DNA of 64,000 nucleotides from Zanthoxylum bungeanum (lineage: Eukaryota; Streptophyta; Magnoliopsida; Sapindales; Rutaceae). The notes beneath the pieces were generated by a model. That model was not told the origin of the DNA. It did no database searches and saw only the letters and a list, made by a program, of their open reading frames with translations. Shown here one piece after another: positions 34,380 through 46,100 of the stretch. Where the stretch lies: positions 1 through 64,000 of the forward strand of contig SKCR01021145.1 of the NCBI GenBank assembly GCA_019454045.1, read 5' to 3'. Both the position numbers and the translations under genes were made by a program. Position 1 is the stretch's first letter; the number at the start of each line of letters is the position of its first letter.

Positions 34380-35020
34380 TGTTTTATGAAAATTGATCAT
34401 CGCCCCCCCCCCCTCCCCCCCCTCCCATTGTCCCCTTGCTAACTTACCAAATTACCCTTATCAATATTTACAATGATTCTTTTTTTTTTTGGAAAGTTAT
34501 AAATATTATACACATTACAATATATATTTATATATATTAATTTAAAAATAATTATATACTAATTATAACACCATTTGTCATTTTAATAATTATTTTTTAT
34601 TTTATAATTTTTTGATTATTTGATTTTTGTTAAAAAAATGTTACAATTTTCGTATCTATTCATTTATTTTTTTGATTCATTTTTAATTTAATTAATACTA
34701 CTTATATATTAAAATAATATAATTTAACCAAATAAAATTAAGTTATAAAATAAATTTTTTTATAGTTTATTTGTTTAACAAATCTAATATATTTATTAAA
34801 AAAATTAAAAATATATATATAAAGTTAAAAAGTATAAATTTTTTAAAAAAATTATAAAATAAAAAATTAATTAATAAATTAAAATAACTACATATGTTAT
34901 TTTCATATTTTATATATATCAATATATAAAAAATAAGATATATTTTATTTATTTGAGAAATTTAATTTGTGGGAAAGATGAGGGGTAAAATCGAAATTGT
35001 AGGGGAGCCATAACTTTTCT
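34380..35020. repeat. AT-rich segment with MULE-like ends
   Basis: The left side (GAAAATTGATCATCG, then long C runs at 34404-34426) and the right side (read inward, GGCTCCCCTACAATTTCG then TTTTACCCC) resemble the MULE termini. The interior is AT-rich and non-coding. It may be a non-autonomous relative abutting the MULE. No target duplication was found. Confidence 0.4.
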
Positions 35021-35152
35021 TCAATTGGGCTCATAAAGGAAAGATACCAACGTTCAACTAAATGAAAAAAATTCAAACAAAATGAAACATAAGAAGGACA
35101 CCTTTTAACACCCATTGCCTTATTCATCAAGCATTGACGAAACCCGTCAATG

Positions 35153-35586
35153 CTAATGCTGTAACATATCCGAAGAAGCCATGACGGGCTGCATTGGGCA
35201 GGGAAGTTGCCAGGGTTTCATGAGAGGATCTGGAATCTCCACGTTAAGGCCACTAATCTCAGCCCATATCTGCAGGATAGAGTTCAAGGAGCGCAAACGA
35301 TCAGTCAGCTCAGCTCCATAGCTTGATCCCTCAAAATACTGTTAGCAGACTCCATTTCAACATAGCGTTGGACAGAGGAATCAATGTTTTGCCTAAGCAT
35401 CGCATTGGCATTCTCCAATTGATTGATCTCATTGACCAAATCCTCCATCTGCTTCTGTTTTCTCATCCTTGACCGCCTGGCCGATTCGCGGTTCGATATC
35501 ATCCTCTTCCTTTTCTTCTCGTCAACGTTCGCATACCGTGGGTCACCATCGGATCCGGAACTTCCTTGCCTTTGAATCGAAGCCAT
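35153..35586 (-). CDS. bZIP53: Group S1 bZIP transcription factor (bZIP53-like), zipper cut by a 5-bp duplication
   Basis: S1 bZIPs bind ACGT/G-box elements, mostly as dimers with group C bZIPs, and adjust amino-acid and seed genes to energy status. The single exon starts at ATG 35586. The basic region [20 protein letters not shown] and the first zipper heptads are intact and the N-terminus GSDGDPRYA is bZIP53-like. At 35306-35315 a CAGCT unit is doubled (GAGCT twice on the coding strand), which turns MELTDRL into MELS and a stop at 35307-35305, after 93 residues. The other frame downstream still encodes a typical S1 C-terminus (SLNSILQ, then [11 protein letters not shown]) to a stop at 35155-35153. 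So the lesion is small and recent, or an assembly error. Confidence 0.92.
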
Positions 35587-35731
35587 CAATAGAGAGACTT
35601 TTTTTTTTTTTTTTATAAATGTTAATTAATTAAAATTGAGAAAATGAATCAAGGGTTACCAAAAGAAAATGGATAGAAACAAAATCAGATATTAGAAAGC
35701 GAAATCAAAAGAGAGTTATAAGATTCGTAAT

Positions 35732-35818
35732 TCATGAAAAAACGTAGAACCAGTAAAGAAAAACAACTGAGAAAGAGTGAAGAATTCGAATTCTCTTCAT
35801 GAGGACTGAATAACTCAT
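35732..35818 (-). CDS. Sucrose-control upstream ORF of the bZIP gene
   Basis: A 28-codon frame in the leader of the bZIP gene ends in SFSVVFLYWFYVFS and then TGA, the conserved sucrose-control peptide of S1 bZIP leaders. In that family the nascent peptide stalls ribosomes when sucrose is high and so represses translation of the main frame. The ATG at 35818 is preceded by an in-frame TAG, and a second in-frame ATG lies six codons on. It lies about 145 bases before the main ATG. Confidence 0.93.
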   Translation of the reverse strand: MSYSVLMKRIRILHSFSVVFLYWFYVFS

Positions 35819-36023
35819 AGAAAATCTAGATTCATTGGTGTAGTTTATAGAACCCTAATTTCGCAAAAACCCAGATCCAATAAAAGGCAGAGATTGGTAA
35901 TAAATATTAACCCCAAAAAAGAAACTAGATTTGGATCAGAAACGAAGCGCAAAGACGATTGGAAACGCGAGCTAATCGATCGAAAGCGAGGCGAAAGAGG
36001 GTTTACAAAGAAATGGAATGGAG

Positions 36024-36033
36024 CTTTTATAGT
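36024..36033 (-). promoter_or_regulatory. TATA box of the bZIP gene
   Basis: CTATAAAAG on the minus strand, about 205 bases before the uORF start. It implies a leader of roughly 400 bases, normal for S1 bZIPs. Confidence 0.65.
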
Positions 36034-36255
36034 GAAACTGTGAAAGGGGTAGGTTTTTAGGTCGAATAAAATTTAAAATTTTGATAATCTTATTATTTTT
36101 CTAATGCAAATTTTAAAATATTCCTGTCTTGCAGAAACACTAAAATATATATTTATTATATTCCAGAACAAAATTATTATTTTTTAGTGTTTATATATTA
36201 TTTGTGTTGGGTCCAAAAGTTGGGTCGAGTGCGGGCGTGTTAGAGGAGCGGATCC

Positions 36256-39200
36256 TAAGGATGGTAAAATCTGGATCCGGATCAGGGTCCGTACGGACCC
36301 GGATCCAGATCTGCACGCACTTAAGGTGGCCCTGGTCCGGATTCGGACCCGGGAAAATGCATCTGGGTCCGGACCTGAGATCCGCAACCAGCATTCCTCC
36401 ACTGTTTTTTTTTTAAAGCTCCATTGTTCAATTCTATGTATTAATAATATCACAACAAGTTTGAATACATATTAGAAATGTGATAAGTTTGAATACATAT
36501 TAGAAATTACAAAACACATAAAAATACATGAGTTTGAACTTTCAAGTTTCAACACAAGTACATAACATAAACAAACTACAAGGAAAAAAACTTTCAACAC
36601 AAGTACATAACTAAAAGTTTCAACACAAGTACATAACATAACATAACATGAACTTTCAACACAAGTACATAACTAAAAGTTTGAACTTTTAACATGAAAT
36701 ATTACATGAAATAAACAAACTACAAATTCAACAAAACTTCAAGTCATCGGGATCAATCGTCATTCTTCAAGTCATCGGGATCAATCACTTGTAAAGCATT
36801 AATTATTTGTTCGTCAACTTCAAGATCTTCAAGCATTTCACGACCTAACAATAGTATAATAAATAAAATAATAAATAGAGATTAAAGTCTATAATAAATA
36901 GAGATTGAAGTCATGTTAGTGCTAAAATAAAATCTTAATGCTTATGAATTTTACAATAAATAAGTAGTTTATTACCTCGTATCTCACTCCACAACCAATT
37001 TTGAGTACACATCAACGCCTCCAAAGTATCTAAATGAAGTCTACTACGATGAGGACTCAAATGCCTACCTCTGGTGCTAAAAGCGGACTCAAAAGCAACA
37101 GTAGAAACATGAATAGCCAAAAAATCCCTTGCAATCTCAGCCATTATAGGATATTTGCCCTTGTTATTACTCCACCATGACAAAATATCAAAATTGCTAG
37201 TCGGAGGTAAAACACCTTCATCTAAGTAAGTCTCTAACTCAGACTTAGATTGCTTATAGTTAATTTCTTGGGAGATAAATGAGTCTCACTCACCAGCTAT
37301 ACTCTCATCCATCAAAATAATATATTGTGTTGTTGAACCAGATCAAGAACTACCAATTCCTAAGGCACCTCCTCCAACTTGATCCACAGCCACTACATGC
37401 TTTGCCTCATATTTATGCACCAAATCATAGAAAATCTTAAATACTCTATCAATATGATATGAAGATGCGTCTTCATAAATCTTAGGGAAAAAGAAGTGAA
37501 TCATTAACTTCTTAAACCTAGGATCTAGCATGTTCCCTACAACCATCACTCCATGAATAACTTCTCAATACTTCTCATACTTTGACACCATTTTAGTAGC
37601 CATTTTCCTAATCCCTTCAATATGTGATTTCTCTCATAAATTCATTGATAATCTAATTTCACATATCTTAGGAAAAAATAAATTTGAGGTGGGATATCTA
37701 GTTCCTGAAAAAAATTATGTTAACTTAGAAAACACCTTCAAATGCTCACACATAATCTTTGCTAACTCCCAATCTGACTCACATGGAAAACATTTATAAT
37801 TTTTGTCATGTTCATTCAACCGAATAAATGCATTTTTATACAATGAAGCTATATTTAACATTAAAAAAGTTGAATTCCAACGAGTTTTACAATCTAAAAT
37901 CAATTTTTATGTCTCCTTAATACCTAATTGACGCACTGCAGCTTCAAAATTTTCAACTCTTCCAGGTGTAGCTGTCCAACAAAGCACTGAATCTCTTATC
38001 TTTTCAACACCTTTTTTCCATTACAGACATTCCATCTTTCACTATTAAATTCAAGATATGAGCACAACAACGCATGTGAAAAATTTTCCCACCCATAATC
38101 AATGAATTTTGTGAAATTTTATCAAGTAACATGTCAATCATAGAATCATTAGCAGAACAATTGTCTACCGTCAAAGTTGACAGTTTCCTATCAATATTCC
38201 AATTCATCAAGCACTCGTGCAAAACATTACACATCACTTCACCGGTATGTGGAGCAGGAACATATATGAACCTTATAAAGCAAACAAGTTATGTTATTAA
38301 AATCATTAAAATTCATTTATATTTAAATATATAAAATACAAATAAGAAGATGTTACCTTATGGTACGACTCCGTAGCACCCATTAGTTGTCAATATAATA
38401 TGATGTAACAATCATATATCTTTTTTTCTGATTACTAGCAGTCCACATATCTGTAGTAATTGCAATTCTACTCTCACAAGATTCTAATGAACTGATTATC
38501 CTTGACTTCTCAAGTTCATAAAGCTTCAAAATTTCATTCTTTATAGTGTTCCTACTTATTGTTTCAAGTTTTGGTTGAAACAACTGTAACAATCCACGAA
38601 ACCCATGATATTCAACAATCGCAATCCTCACCGCAATCATATCACATTTTGGGTGGGCAATATTTTCCAATGAAGTAGTTTCATCCCGTTTAGTCGTATA
38701 TTGTGAATGCATTTGGTTGACATCCCTGAAAGTTTTTTCTTAAACAACACTCATAATGTTTCTTCAAGTGTGAGGTCCCACTAGAATATTTTCTTGTCAA
38801 CACTTTTCCACAATAGTTGCATATAGCATCAATCTCTCCACCATCATTTTTTACCTTTTAAAATGGTTCTATACATTTGAAGTTAGCCTTCTGCTGCCAG
38901 ACTGTTTCGATGAACCCTCTGCGGCCTCAATATCTTCACTATCTCTCTTTTGTCGATTGCCAATTAAATTAGCACCAGGGACCACGCCCTCGGCCACGTC
39001 CACAAATACTTTGACTTTCTACATGTGTTGCCGAATCCTGGTCAATGTCAACATTATTGACATCATCATATGTTGGTTCCATGTCATCAATAATATTTTC
39101 AGATATATTGTCCAATATCATCTGCTCATCTTCACCCATTTTCGTCAAGACACAAAACCTATCACTCTAGCAGTCTAGGCTTCTAGCACCCACAATTATA

Positions 39201-39922
39201 AAATATCAACAAGCTGCAAGCCCGAATGAAGCTAAAAAAATTATGCATCAGCAAAAAAATATGAAACTTACAGGTAGAGACTCACATCAACAGTCAGTCA
39301 AGTCAACACCCAATTGATTCACACTCAAAAACTACTCAAATTCTTAAGCAAGCAAGCACGAAATAATCAAATAACCGAACATCAAAATTGAATGAAAAGC
39401 AAAGCTACCTAACTGCAAAGATGGAGCTGTGGTGGCTGAGATGAATTGTGAAGTCGTGCATGAAGATAGTGTGGGTGAACCGGTGAAGTCGTGACTCGTG
39501 AAGATGACTGGGTGAGGTGGGTGGTGCCATGGTGGGCTGATGGGCTGGTAGGCGGTAGCTGACTAGCTGTGGCTAGTCACCGGTGGTTGAGAGAGTGAGT
39601 GAGAGGTGAGGCGCCGGCCGAGGTGAGAGCGTGAGTGGAGAGTCGTGATCTTGAGTCGTGACTGCGTGACTGAGAACTGGGAAATGAATTGAGATAAAGA
39701 TGAAGCTAGAATTAGATTAAGGTTAGGGATTTTGACTTTCTTTTTAGTTTTTATACTTTTTTTAACCGGGTCCCGGATACCCGGGTTCGGAATCACCCGG
39801 ACCTGTATCCAGACTCGATTAAATCCGGGTTTTAAAATTAAAGACCCGGATCCGTAAAAAAAAAAATTTCAGATTCGGGTCTTCCGGATCTGGGCCAGGT
39901 CCGGATCTTTTTGACATCCCTA
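36256..39922 (-). mobile_element. hAT element 3 (RICESLEEPER-type)
   Basis: Flanked by the exact 8-bp duplication GCGGATCC (36248-36255, 39923-39930). Ends are TAAGGATGGTAAAATC on the left and TAGGGATGTCAAAAAG read inward on the right. Both subterminal regions are dense in CCGGATCC and GGTCCGG motifs. It holds a decayed transposase gene on the minus strand and lies only about 220 bp upstream of the bZIP TATA box. Confidence 0.93.
36935..39139 (-). pseudogene. Broken hAT transposase (RICESLEEPER-like)
   Basis: The ATG near 39139 opens an acidic N-terminus (MGEDEQMILDNISEN), followed by a BED finger (CNYCGKVLTRK, then HLKKHYECC). Next come the catalytic Asp in AITTDMWTASNQ, the second Asp in LTVDNCSAND, CKTRWNSTFLML, and the Glu-containing dimerisation motif STVAFESAFS before HLSPHRSRLHL. 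Pieces lie in several frames with stops between (for example near 38960, 38000, 37640 and 37290), so it is dead. Confidence 0.88.
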
Positions 39923-39930
39923 GCGGATCC

Positions 39931-42599
39931 TCAATATAAATTACTTATTCACTTCTAACAAACGACTGTAAAACATGTTCTTCAAAGCCTGCAAGGGATA
40001 GGCAATTAGAATCTACGAGGATGCTAATAAAAATGCTAAGAAATAACAGCTAATAGAATGAAAGCTTTACTGTAATTGAAATTTAAAATTACAAAGATTA
40101 TGAAACTGAGTTCTATTGGAATTTGAATAGACTATAAGTATAAATGAAGACTTTGCTAGAAGATTAACTATAGAGCATAACTAATAGAAATTGACATGTT
40201 GAGTTTTTGCTTGATGTGTTGAGCTTTTCCTCTGATTCCTCTCTGACTTTTATGCTCCCTGGAATAACTTCCTGCCATTGCTCTGTAACCTCATGCTCAT
40301 GTTCTACTATATTGAAAACTTCTTTAACTCATTATGAACACTAAAAAGTACACATTTATTTAAAGAAAAATTAATCATTTTACACTTATAGTTTCATTAA
40401 TCCCTTTAATTTAGCACATTTGTTAAATAATAATTATATTTATGTTTATTATGATTTTTATCTTTTATGTATGTGAACTAATACTTTGGATGCATATCTG
40501 GAAAAATGGACTTGGCATTTGAATTTTGGAGGCCGTAAACTTAATAGGGTGTTCTAACAGTATACAATTTCGGAAATTCCAACCTTGTGTAATGTTCATA
40601 TTTTGGCCATAATTGTTTACTCCGATATCGGATTGAGGCGATTTTAGTTTTAGATGAAAGAAGACTCAAATATCTACAACTTTATTGTTTACAAGATTTT
40701 CTAATTCTGAAGTTTTCAAGGCCGAAATTGATGAAATATCCAAAGTGTATTATATGTAATTATTAAAAACACAAACAAACAATAAAAGACAAAAAATATA
40801 TATAATAAAAAAAAAAATTCCTCCACATTTCCACCGAAAGGTGGAGGATTTGTCAAACAAATAAATAAAGATAAAAAAAAAAGAGAAAAATGAGTGTTTT
40901 CTCTCAAATTGTAAGTGACCTCTATAAATAGAGGTGCTCAGCACCTTAGAAACTTAACAAAATTTCCATAGGTCTCTCTGAGACTTTGTGAGATGAGCTC
41001 TTATGTGTATTTTTCCTTTTATAATTTATTTTTCTTTTATTAATATAATTATGAGTGTTTTTATTTATATTTTGTTTTGCTAATTTTTATCATGTTGGGA
41101 TAAAGGGTGAAGCTAGTGGTATGAAAATGTATGTGATTTTTATTTTTATTATATTTTATAAATTGTGATAATTTTCCAAATAAAATTTATACTATTTCCA
41201 TTTTATTTAGGACTTTTGACTAACTGTAGACAGTCCCCGATTGACACAGATAATACTTGAATCACATAAATGAGAGAGAATAGACTATTAAAGATCTGAA
41301 TTAATTGTAGATAATACGGTACCACCTATATCACTGGTTTTATATATTTTGCATAATTGAGTATCTTGGCATGACTTGTTGTAGACAAATGTTATCACCG
41401 TTTTTATGGCTGATTTTATATATTTTGGCATATTTAGTAGATTGACATGACTAATTATCGACATGACGAATTACATATGTTAGCATAATTAATACCTGAT
41501 AATTATGAAATAAATTGATTGAGAAATAATTATAATTTATATTTTATAAAAAGTTAAAATTATTTTATATTTGAAATATCAAGATTGGATCCTCTAACCC
41601 TAATATTTTTTATTGTTTTTATTTTATTAGTAGAATTATTATTTTATCCTATTAAATTTATTATTTGTGTATCGACCCCGGACTTACCGTGTTCTTTTAT
41701 TACTTCGACACTCTTATAATTGAGAATAAAGAACCATTTTTTAAGTTTGTCAACTCATCCTCCCACTTCCCATGTTTTCTGTTAACTTCCTCCAAATGCC
41801 GATCAACTTCTTGCTTGGTTTGCGTTGGTGGGGGAAAGCATGCTGGTGGAAGATAATTTATTACTTGAAAATTCGTAATTTCCTATTGGGCTTTGAGATG
41901 GGCTCCTTGAGGAACTAAGCCTTGGGCTGTTCTAATTAGGCTGGACTTGTTATTTTTGGTGCAAACAATTTGCTATCCCAACATAGAAATCAATATATAT
42001 AGGTGATCTCACTCTTAGAACTTAGACGGTCATTTAGAGTCTCATCACAAATATAAGGTCTCGTAAAAATTTGTGTCTATACATTTAAGTATCTTATAAA
42101 ATTATTATTAATTTTTATGTAAAAAATAATAACAATACCCTAATTGATTAGTTAATTGTAATATAGAATTATTAAAATTATTAAATTATTACATTTTAAT
42201 AAACACTAACCTTGATCTTTCTTATTTTCCAAACAAATGATATGATTATTTTCTTTTTCTAAAAATATCTTTAATTTAACAAGATCTCCCTAAATTTCTT
42301 TGCCTAAAACGCTAAAAATACTTGAGCCGCCCTAGCAATATAAATTTGCAAGTTATGGTGGTACTTTGGAAAAAAAGAAAAGAAAAGGGAGGAGGCCTCC
42401 TATATGTTAATATTGATTGGCTAATGGAAGTTGTTGTATCTAACTATCTAAGTGCCTTTGATTTTCTTACAGTCAATGATTTGTTTGTGAAAGTGAGATA
42501 TGTATATATTCTAAACTGCTAAGCTTCTCATATGGAGAATAAAAGTGCTCTCTCTCTCTCTCTCTCTCCAGCAATATGCCAGTTGAATCCATTATCCAT
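39931..42599. other. Intergenic region with LTR-like debris
   Basis: No gene is recognised. Bases 40600-40690, read on the minus strand, match part of the solo LTR at 55492 (shared CTCAATCCGATATCGGAGTA). A strong promoter-like CTCTATAAATAGAGG stands at 40919-40933 with an LTR-like leader after it. The stretch is probably a degraded LTR element, but I could not find both ends. Confidence 0.4.
42549..42569. repeat. CT microsatellite
   Basis: About ten CT dinucleotides in tandem. Confidence 0.95.
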
Positions 42600-42753
42600 C
42601 TGACTTGGAAGAGATGATGGAAGCAAGAATTGATTTTGGTCACCATACTCGAAAATGGAATCCTAGAATGACACCTTATATATATAAGCAAAACATAACT
42701 CAAACTGTTTGTTTTTTATCAGAAGCTTGTGATTTAGTTTCTAATGCAGCAAG
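42600..42753 (+). pseudogene. rps2: Nuclear copy of a plastid rps2 fragment (NUPT)
   Basis: The frame reads [20 protein letters not shown], then RMTPYIY and [14 protein letters not shown], which is the N-terminal part of chloroplast ribosomal protein S2 with several substitutions and a loss of about ten residues in the middle. Homology starts near codon 10 of rps2 and fades after about 42750. The rest of the frame to 42832 is not recognisable as S2. It is too short and altered to function and is best explained as transferred plastid DNA. Confidence 0.75.
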
Positions 42754-42904
42754 TGCTATAAATAAAGTAGAACCTGGCTTTTCAATTCTGGCTGCAAATG
42801 CCTGCTCCTGCTTCTACCCTGAGTCAAAATAGTTTTCAAAAATTTCTGCACATATACTTAAAAGTTTCAATCATCTATATCATATATATATATATATTTA
42901 TTTT

Positions 42905-43005
42905 TGGAATGGTTGGAAGCTCGAAAGCACTCCCTGGATTCGATGACCTCATGACCTCAATGTAAAATCCTGAACTCTACACCACCAAACCATGCCTCTT
43001 TGGGA
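42905..43005 (-). mobile_element. SINE fragment
   Basis: On the minus strand it reads CATGGTTTGGTGGTGTAGAG, then ATCGAATCCAGGGAGTGC, clearly related to the SINE at 22603. The B box is altered and the 3' tail is lost or diverged. It lies downstream of CKI1. Confidence 0.65.
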
Positions 43006-43175
43006 CGTGTATGTCATATTTGTTTTAACTAAACTATTTCAAAAAATGTCATTACCAAAGGGTCACACACACAACAAGAGATGCTAAGAAGCTCAAATCT
43101 ACAAACCAACAAAAAAAAATGGTCATTACTACAGAGTTATACAAATCATAACATAAAATGCATGGGAGAAAGATG

Positions 43176-46100
43176 CTATGATAAAAAAGGAGGTTTGTTG
43201 TATGATAAATAAGGAAATTTGCTGTGGATGTATCTGATGGCTTCCAGCAGATGATCCCTATTCAGAGGCTTGCCTAAGTGGGCATCCATTCCAGCCAAAA
43301 TGGTTTTATCTGCTTCATCACCTGAGATATGAGCAGTCAATGCAATGATTGGGGTACGAACTCTGTAACGCGTCTCCTCCTCACGAATTTGTCTCGTTGC
43401 TTCATACCCATCCATTATCGGCATCTAGGAATCCAGCAAGTGAAAGTTTATAAATAATCCCAGATAAAACTCACAACTGCTTCAATGCAATTTAACAGAT
43501 ATATAGTAAAACAGACAAGTTTTATCAGAGAAGGCACTTGAATTATCTACACTTTACCTCGCAGTCCATTAATATGTAGTCATAAGGCAGAATGTGAGGA
43601 GCACCAAGATCTCTTTGATCGTTTAGACCACTGCAAACTAGTTGCAAAGCTTCTGCTCCATTTTCGCAAGCCTCAACTGTTGCACCAAGATGTCTAAGAT
43701 TAATCTCAGCCACTCTTCTAAGCATTGTACTGTCATCGGCAACCAAGATTCTCTTCCCGCTCAAGGGTTTCTCATACTCTTCCTCTATTTCCGTTTGCCC
43801 CTGCCTCGAGCTCTGTCCTTGATCACTGGAAGTAATATCCCTCCTCGAATGTCCACTACTCGAGCTGCCCTCTTCTTGTATCTCATGACGAGTTTTACTT
43901 CTCGATTTTCCCTTTCTATAAGGATTCTTTGAATATGATGAGGAACTGACATGATGTTTTGGTTGAATGCCTCCGAATTCTGGCAAAAGTTTTATCACAT
44001 TATACAAACGGGATCCATGAAAGGGTTTCAACAGAACATCATCATTTGGATCCATGGTCTCTTCTTCAAGGCCATCGAAATTAATTCTGCGTGAAGTTGG
44101 TTTATCTAACCAAATAACCTTGCAGTTGCATCTAAGGTCTCTTCTAAACTCAGCCACAATACTAAAAATCTCTGAAAATGGTCCTGCAGTAGCATCAATA
44201 ACAAGAAGTATGAAACTTGGTGCGCCTCTCCGTTTGTAAACCGGAAGCTTATACTCGGTTCCTTCCATGGCAATTAATGGCATTTCTTTATTAAAACTTG
44301 CACTTTCACTGTCACTCCTTGAACTTAAATCTGATTTTCCCAAAGAACTATGAGGGGAATGGATGCTGAACTTGGATTTCAACCTCTTGAGAGTAGAATG
44401 AAGACGCTCCCATCGACTCACAACCGATACACTAATCCCAAGATTCTCCATGAACTTTTTTGCAACTCTGCGCCGCTCCTCGCTTGCAATCAAGAGAACA
44501 ACTTGGGATCCCTCATGCCAGGAACCAGGGCTAAGAATATTCAGCCTGGGACTGTTTGTGCGAAAGCTCAGACTGGGACTAGGAGCTTTAACGGTCAAAT
44601 TCATGTGTTGTAATTGTGTGCCGCCACCGTCTGCAGAATCACCAACCAAATCTTTATCTCTTTCTGTAGAAGAAGCCTCGCGTATTGCCAGGAATACATT
44701 GAACCTAAAGCAAGTTCCTCTCTCGCCATTCTCTTTATCCACAATCTCTATGTCTCCGCCCATAAGACGCACCTGTTTCAGAAGTTTCAGAAATTTATGG
44801 AAGCACTTGTACACTGAATATGTGTAAGCACTTGTACAGTGAAATTATAGTACCATCAATCATGGTTCAAGTCGCAACAAAAACATTTGTACACAAATGT
44901 TATATCACTGAGCTATAAGAAAAACTGAACAAATATTTACTTACCAGAGACTGAACAATGCCAAGCCCTAAGCCAGTGCCACCTTCTCCATCTTTGACTT
45001 GTACGTAATTCTCAAATACTGATCTTCGCTTGTCTTTGGGAATCCCTTTGCCTGTATCATCCACCTCAAAAGTAAATTCCATAGCATTCTCATCTCTCTT
45101 AGCTGCATTCACTGCTTCCAAATCATTGCGTGCTTTCTTGTTCTTGTAAAATAAGCACGACATAGATTGAAACAAACCATGGGGATTAGAAGATAGTACT
45201 GTCGGATTTCCTATTGCCCTAGGCTTCTTAACCCAAGCTCGAACTGACACGTGGCCCTCAGAAGTAAACTTAACAGCATTGCTCAGTAAGTTGGATAATA
45301 TTTGCTTCAGTTTTCCTCTGTCACCTTTAACATTTGAAAACTTGAGCAGTGAGCCGTCACTTGGATCCAGTACCACTTCCACTCCTTTTCTCATAGATAC
45401 CGGATGAAACAAATCAACTACATCCTCGAGCAATTCCCCCACATTGAAATCTACTTCTGTAAGTTGCATTTTTCCGGCTTCAACTTTGCTTATGTCAAGA
45501 ATAGAATTCAATAAACCTAAACAAAAAAAATAATATTAATTTTAGAAAGCTTAAATGTACAATGCACATAAACACTCTTATAATTGAGACGTTGGTAGTT
45601 TTTAAAATAAAGAATAATAACTTTCAGAGAAATTATCATTTCCATAGAAAATAAGCAAAAATTTCAGTTAAACTCAATTTTTTTAAAATATATCAATTTC
45701 AACCCGAAACTCGTATCAATTTTCACCTCAAGTTTTAATGAAATTATCATTCTTCTATCCTTAATTTGTGAAAATTGATATACTTTAGAAAGAGAAAAAG
45801 AGCAAAATCCCTAATGTTTATTGAAATCAAGCGAAACCCTCGTGATGTTTTGAAACTAATCGAAACCTCTTAACATGGGGTATTGCTATAAATATTTGGG
45901 TAAGTTTCGTTTCGTTTTAAAACATTAATTAATTAGAAGGTTTCACTTAGTTTAATCAAACATCAAGAGAGTTTGCCTATTTTTCTCCGACTTCGATTTT
46001 TAAAAGTATTGTCAATTTTTCTGTGGAAAAATGATAATTTCAATATAAGTTAACATTTAAATATATAAAGAATAAACTTACTCAACAAGTCGTTTGCACA

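Noticed and set aside
42754..42832. Extension of the rps2 frame as a nuclear S2-like protein
   Set aside because: The residues past 42753 do not match S2, and the internal gap makes a functional protein unlikely.
43642..43932. Plus-strand frames across CKI1 exon 6 (also 44350-44827)
   Set aside because: They are antisense shadows of conserved histidine-kinase and receiver coding sequence.
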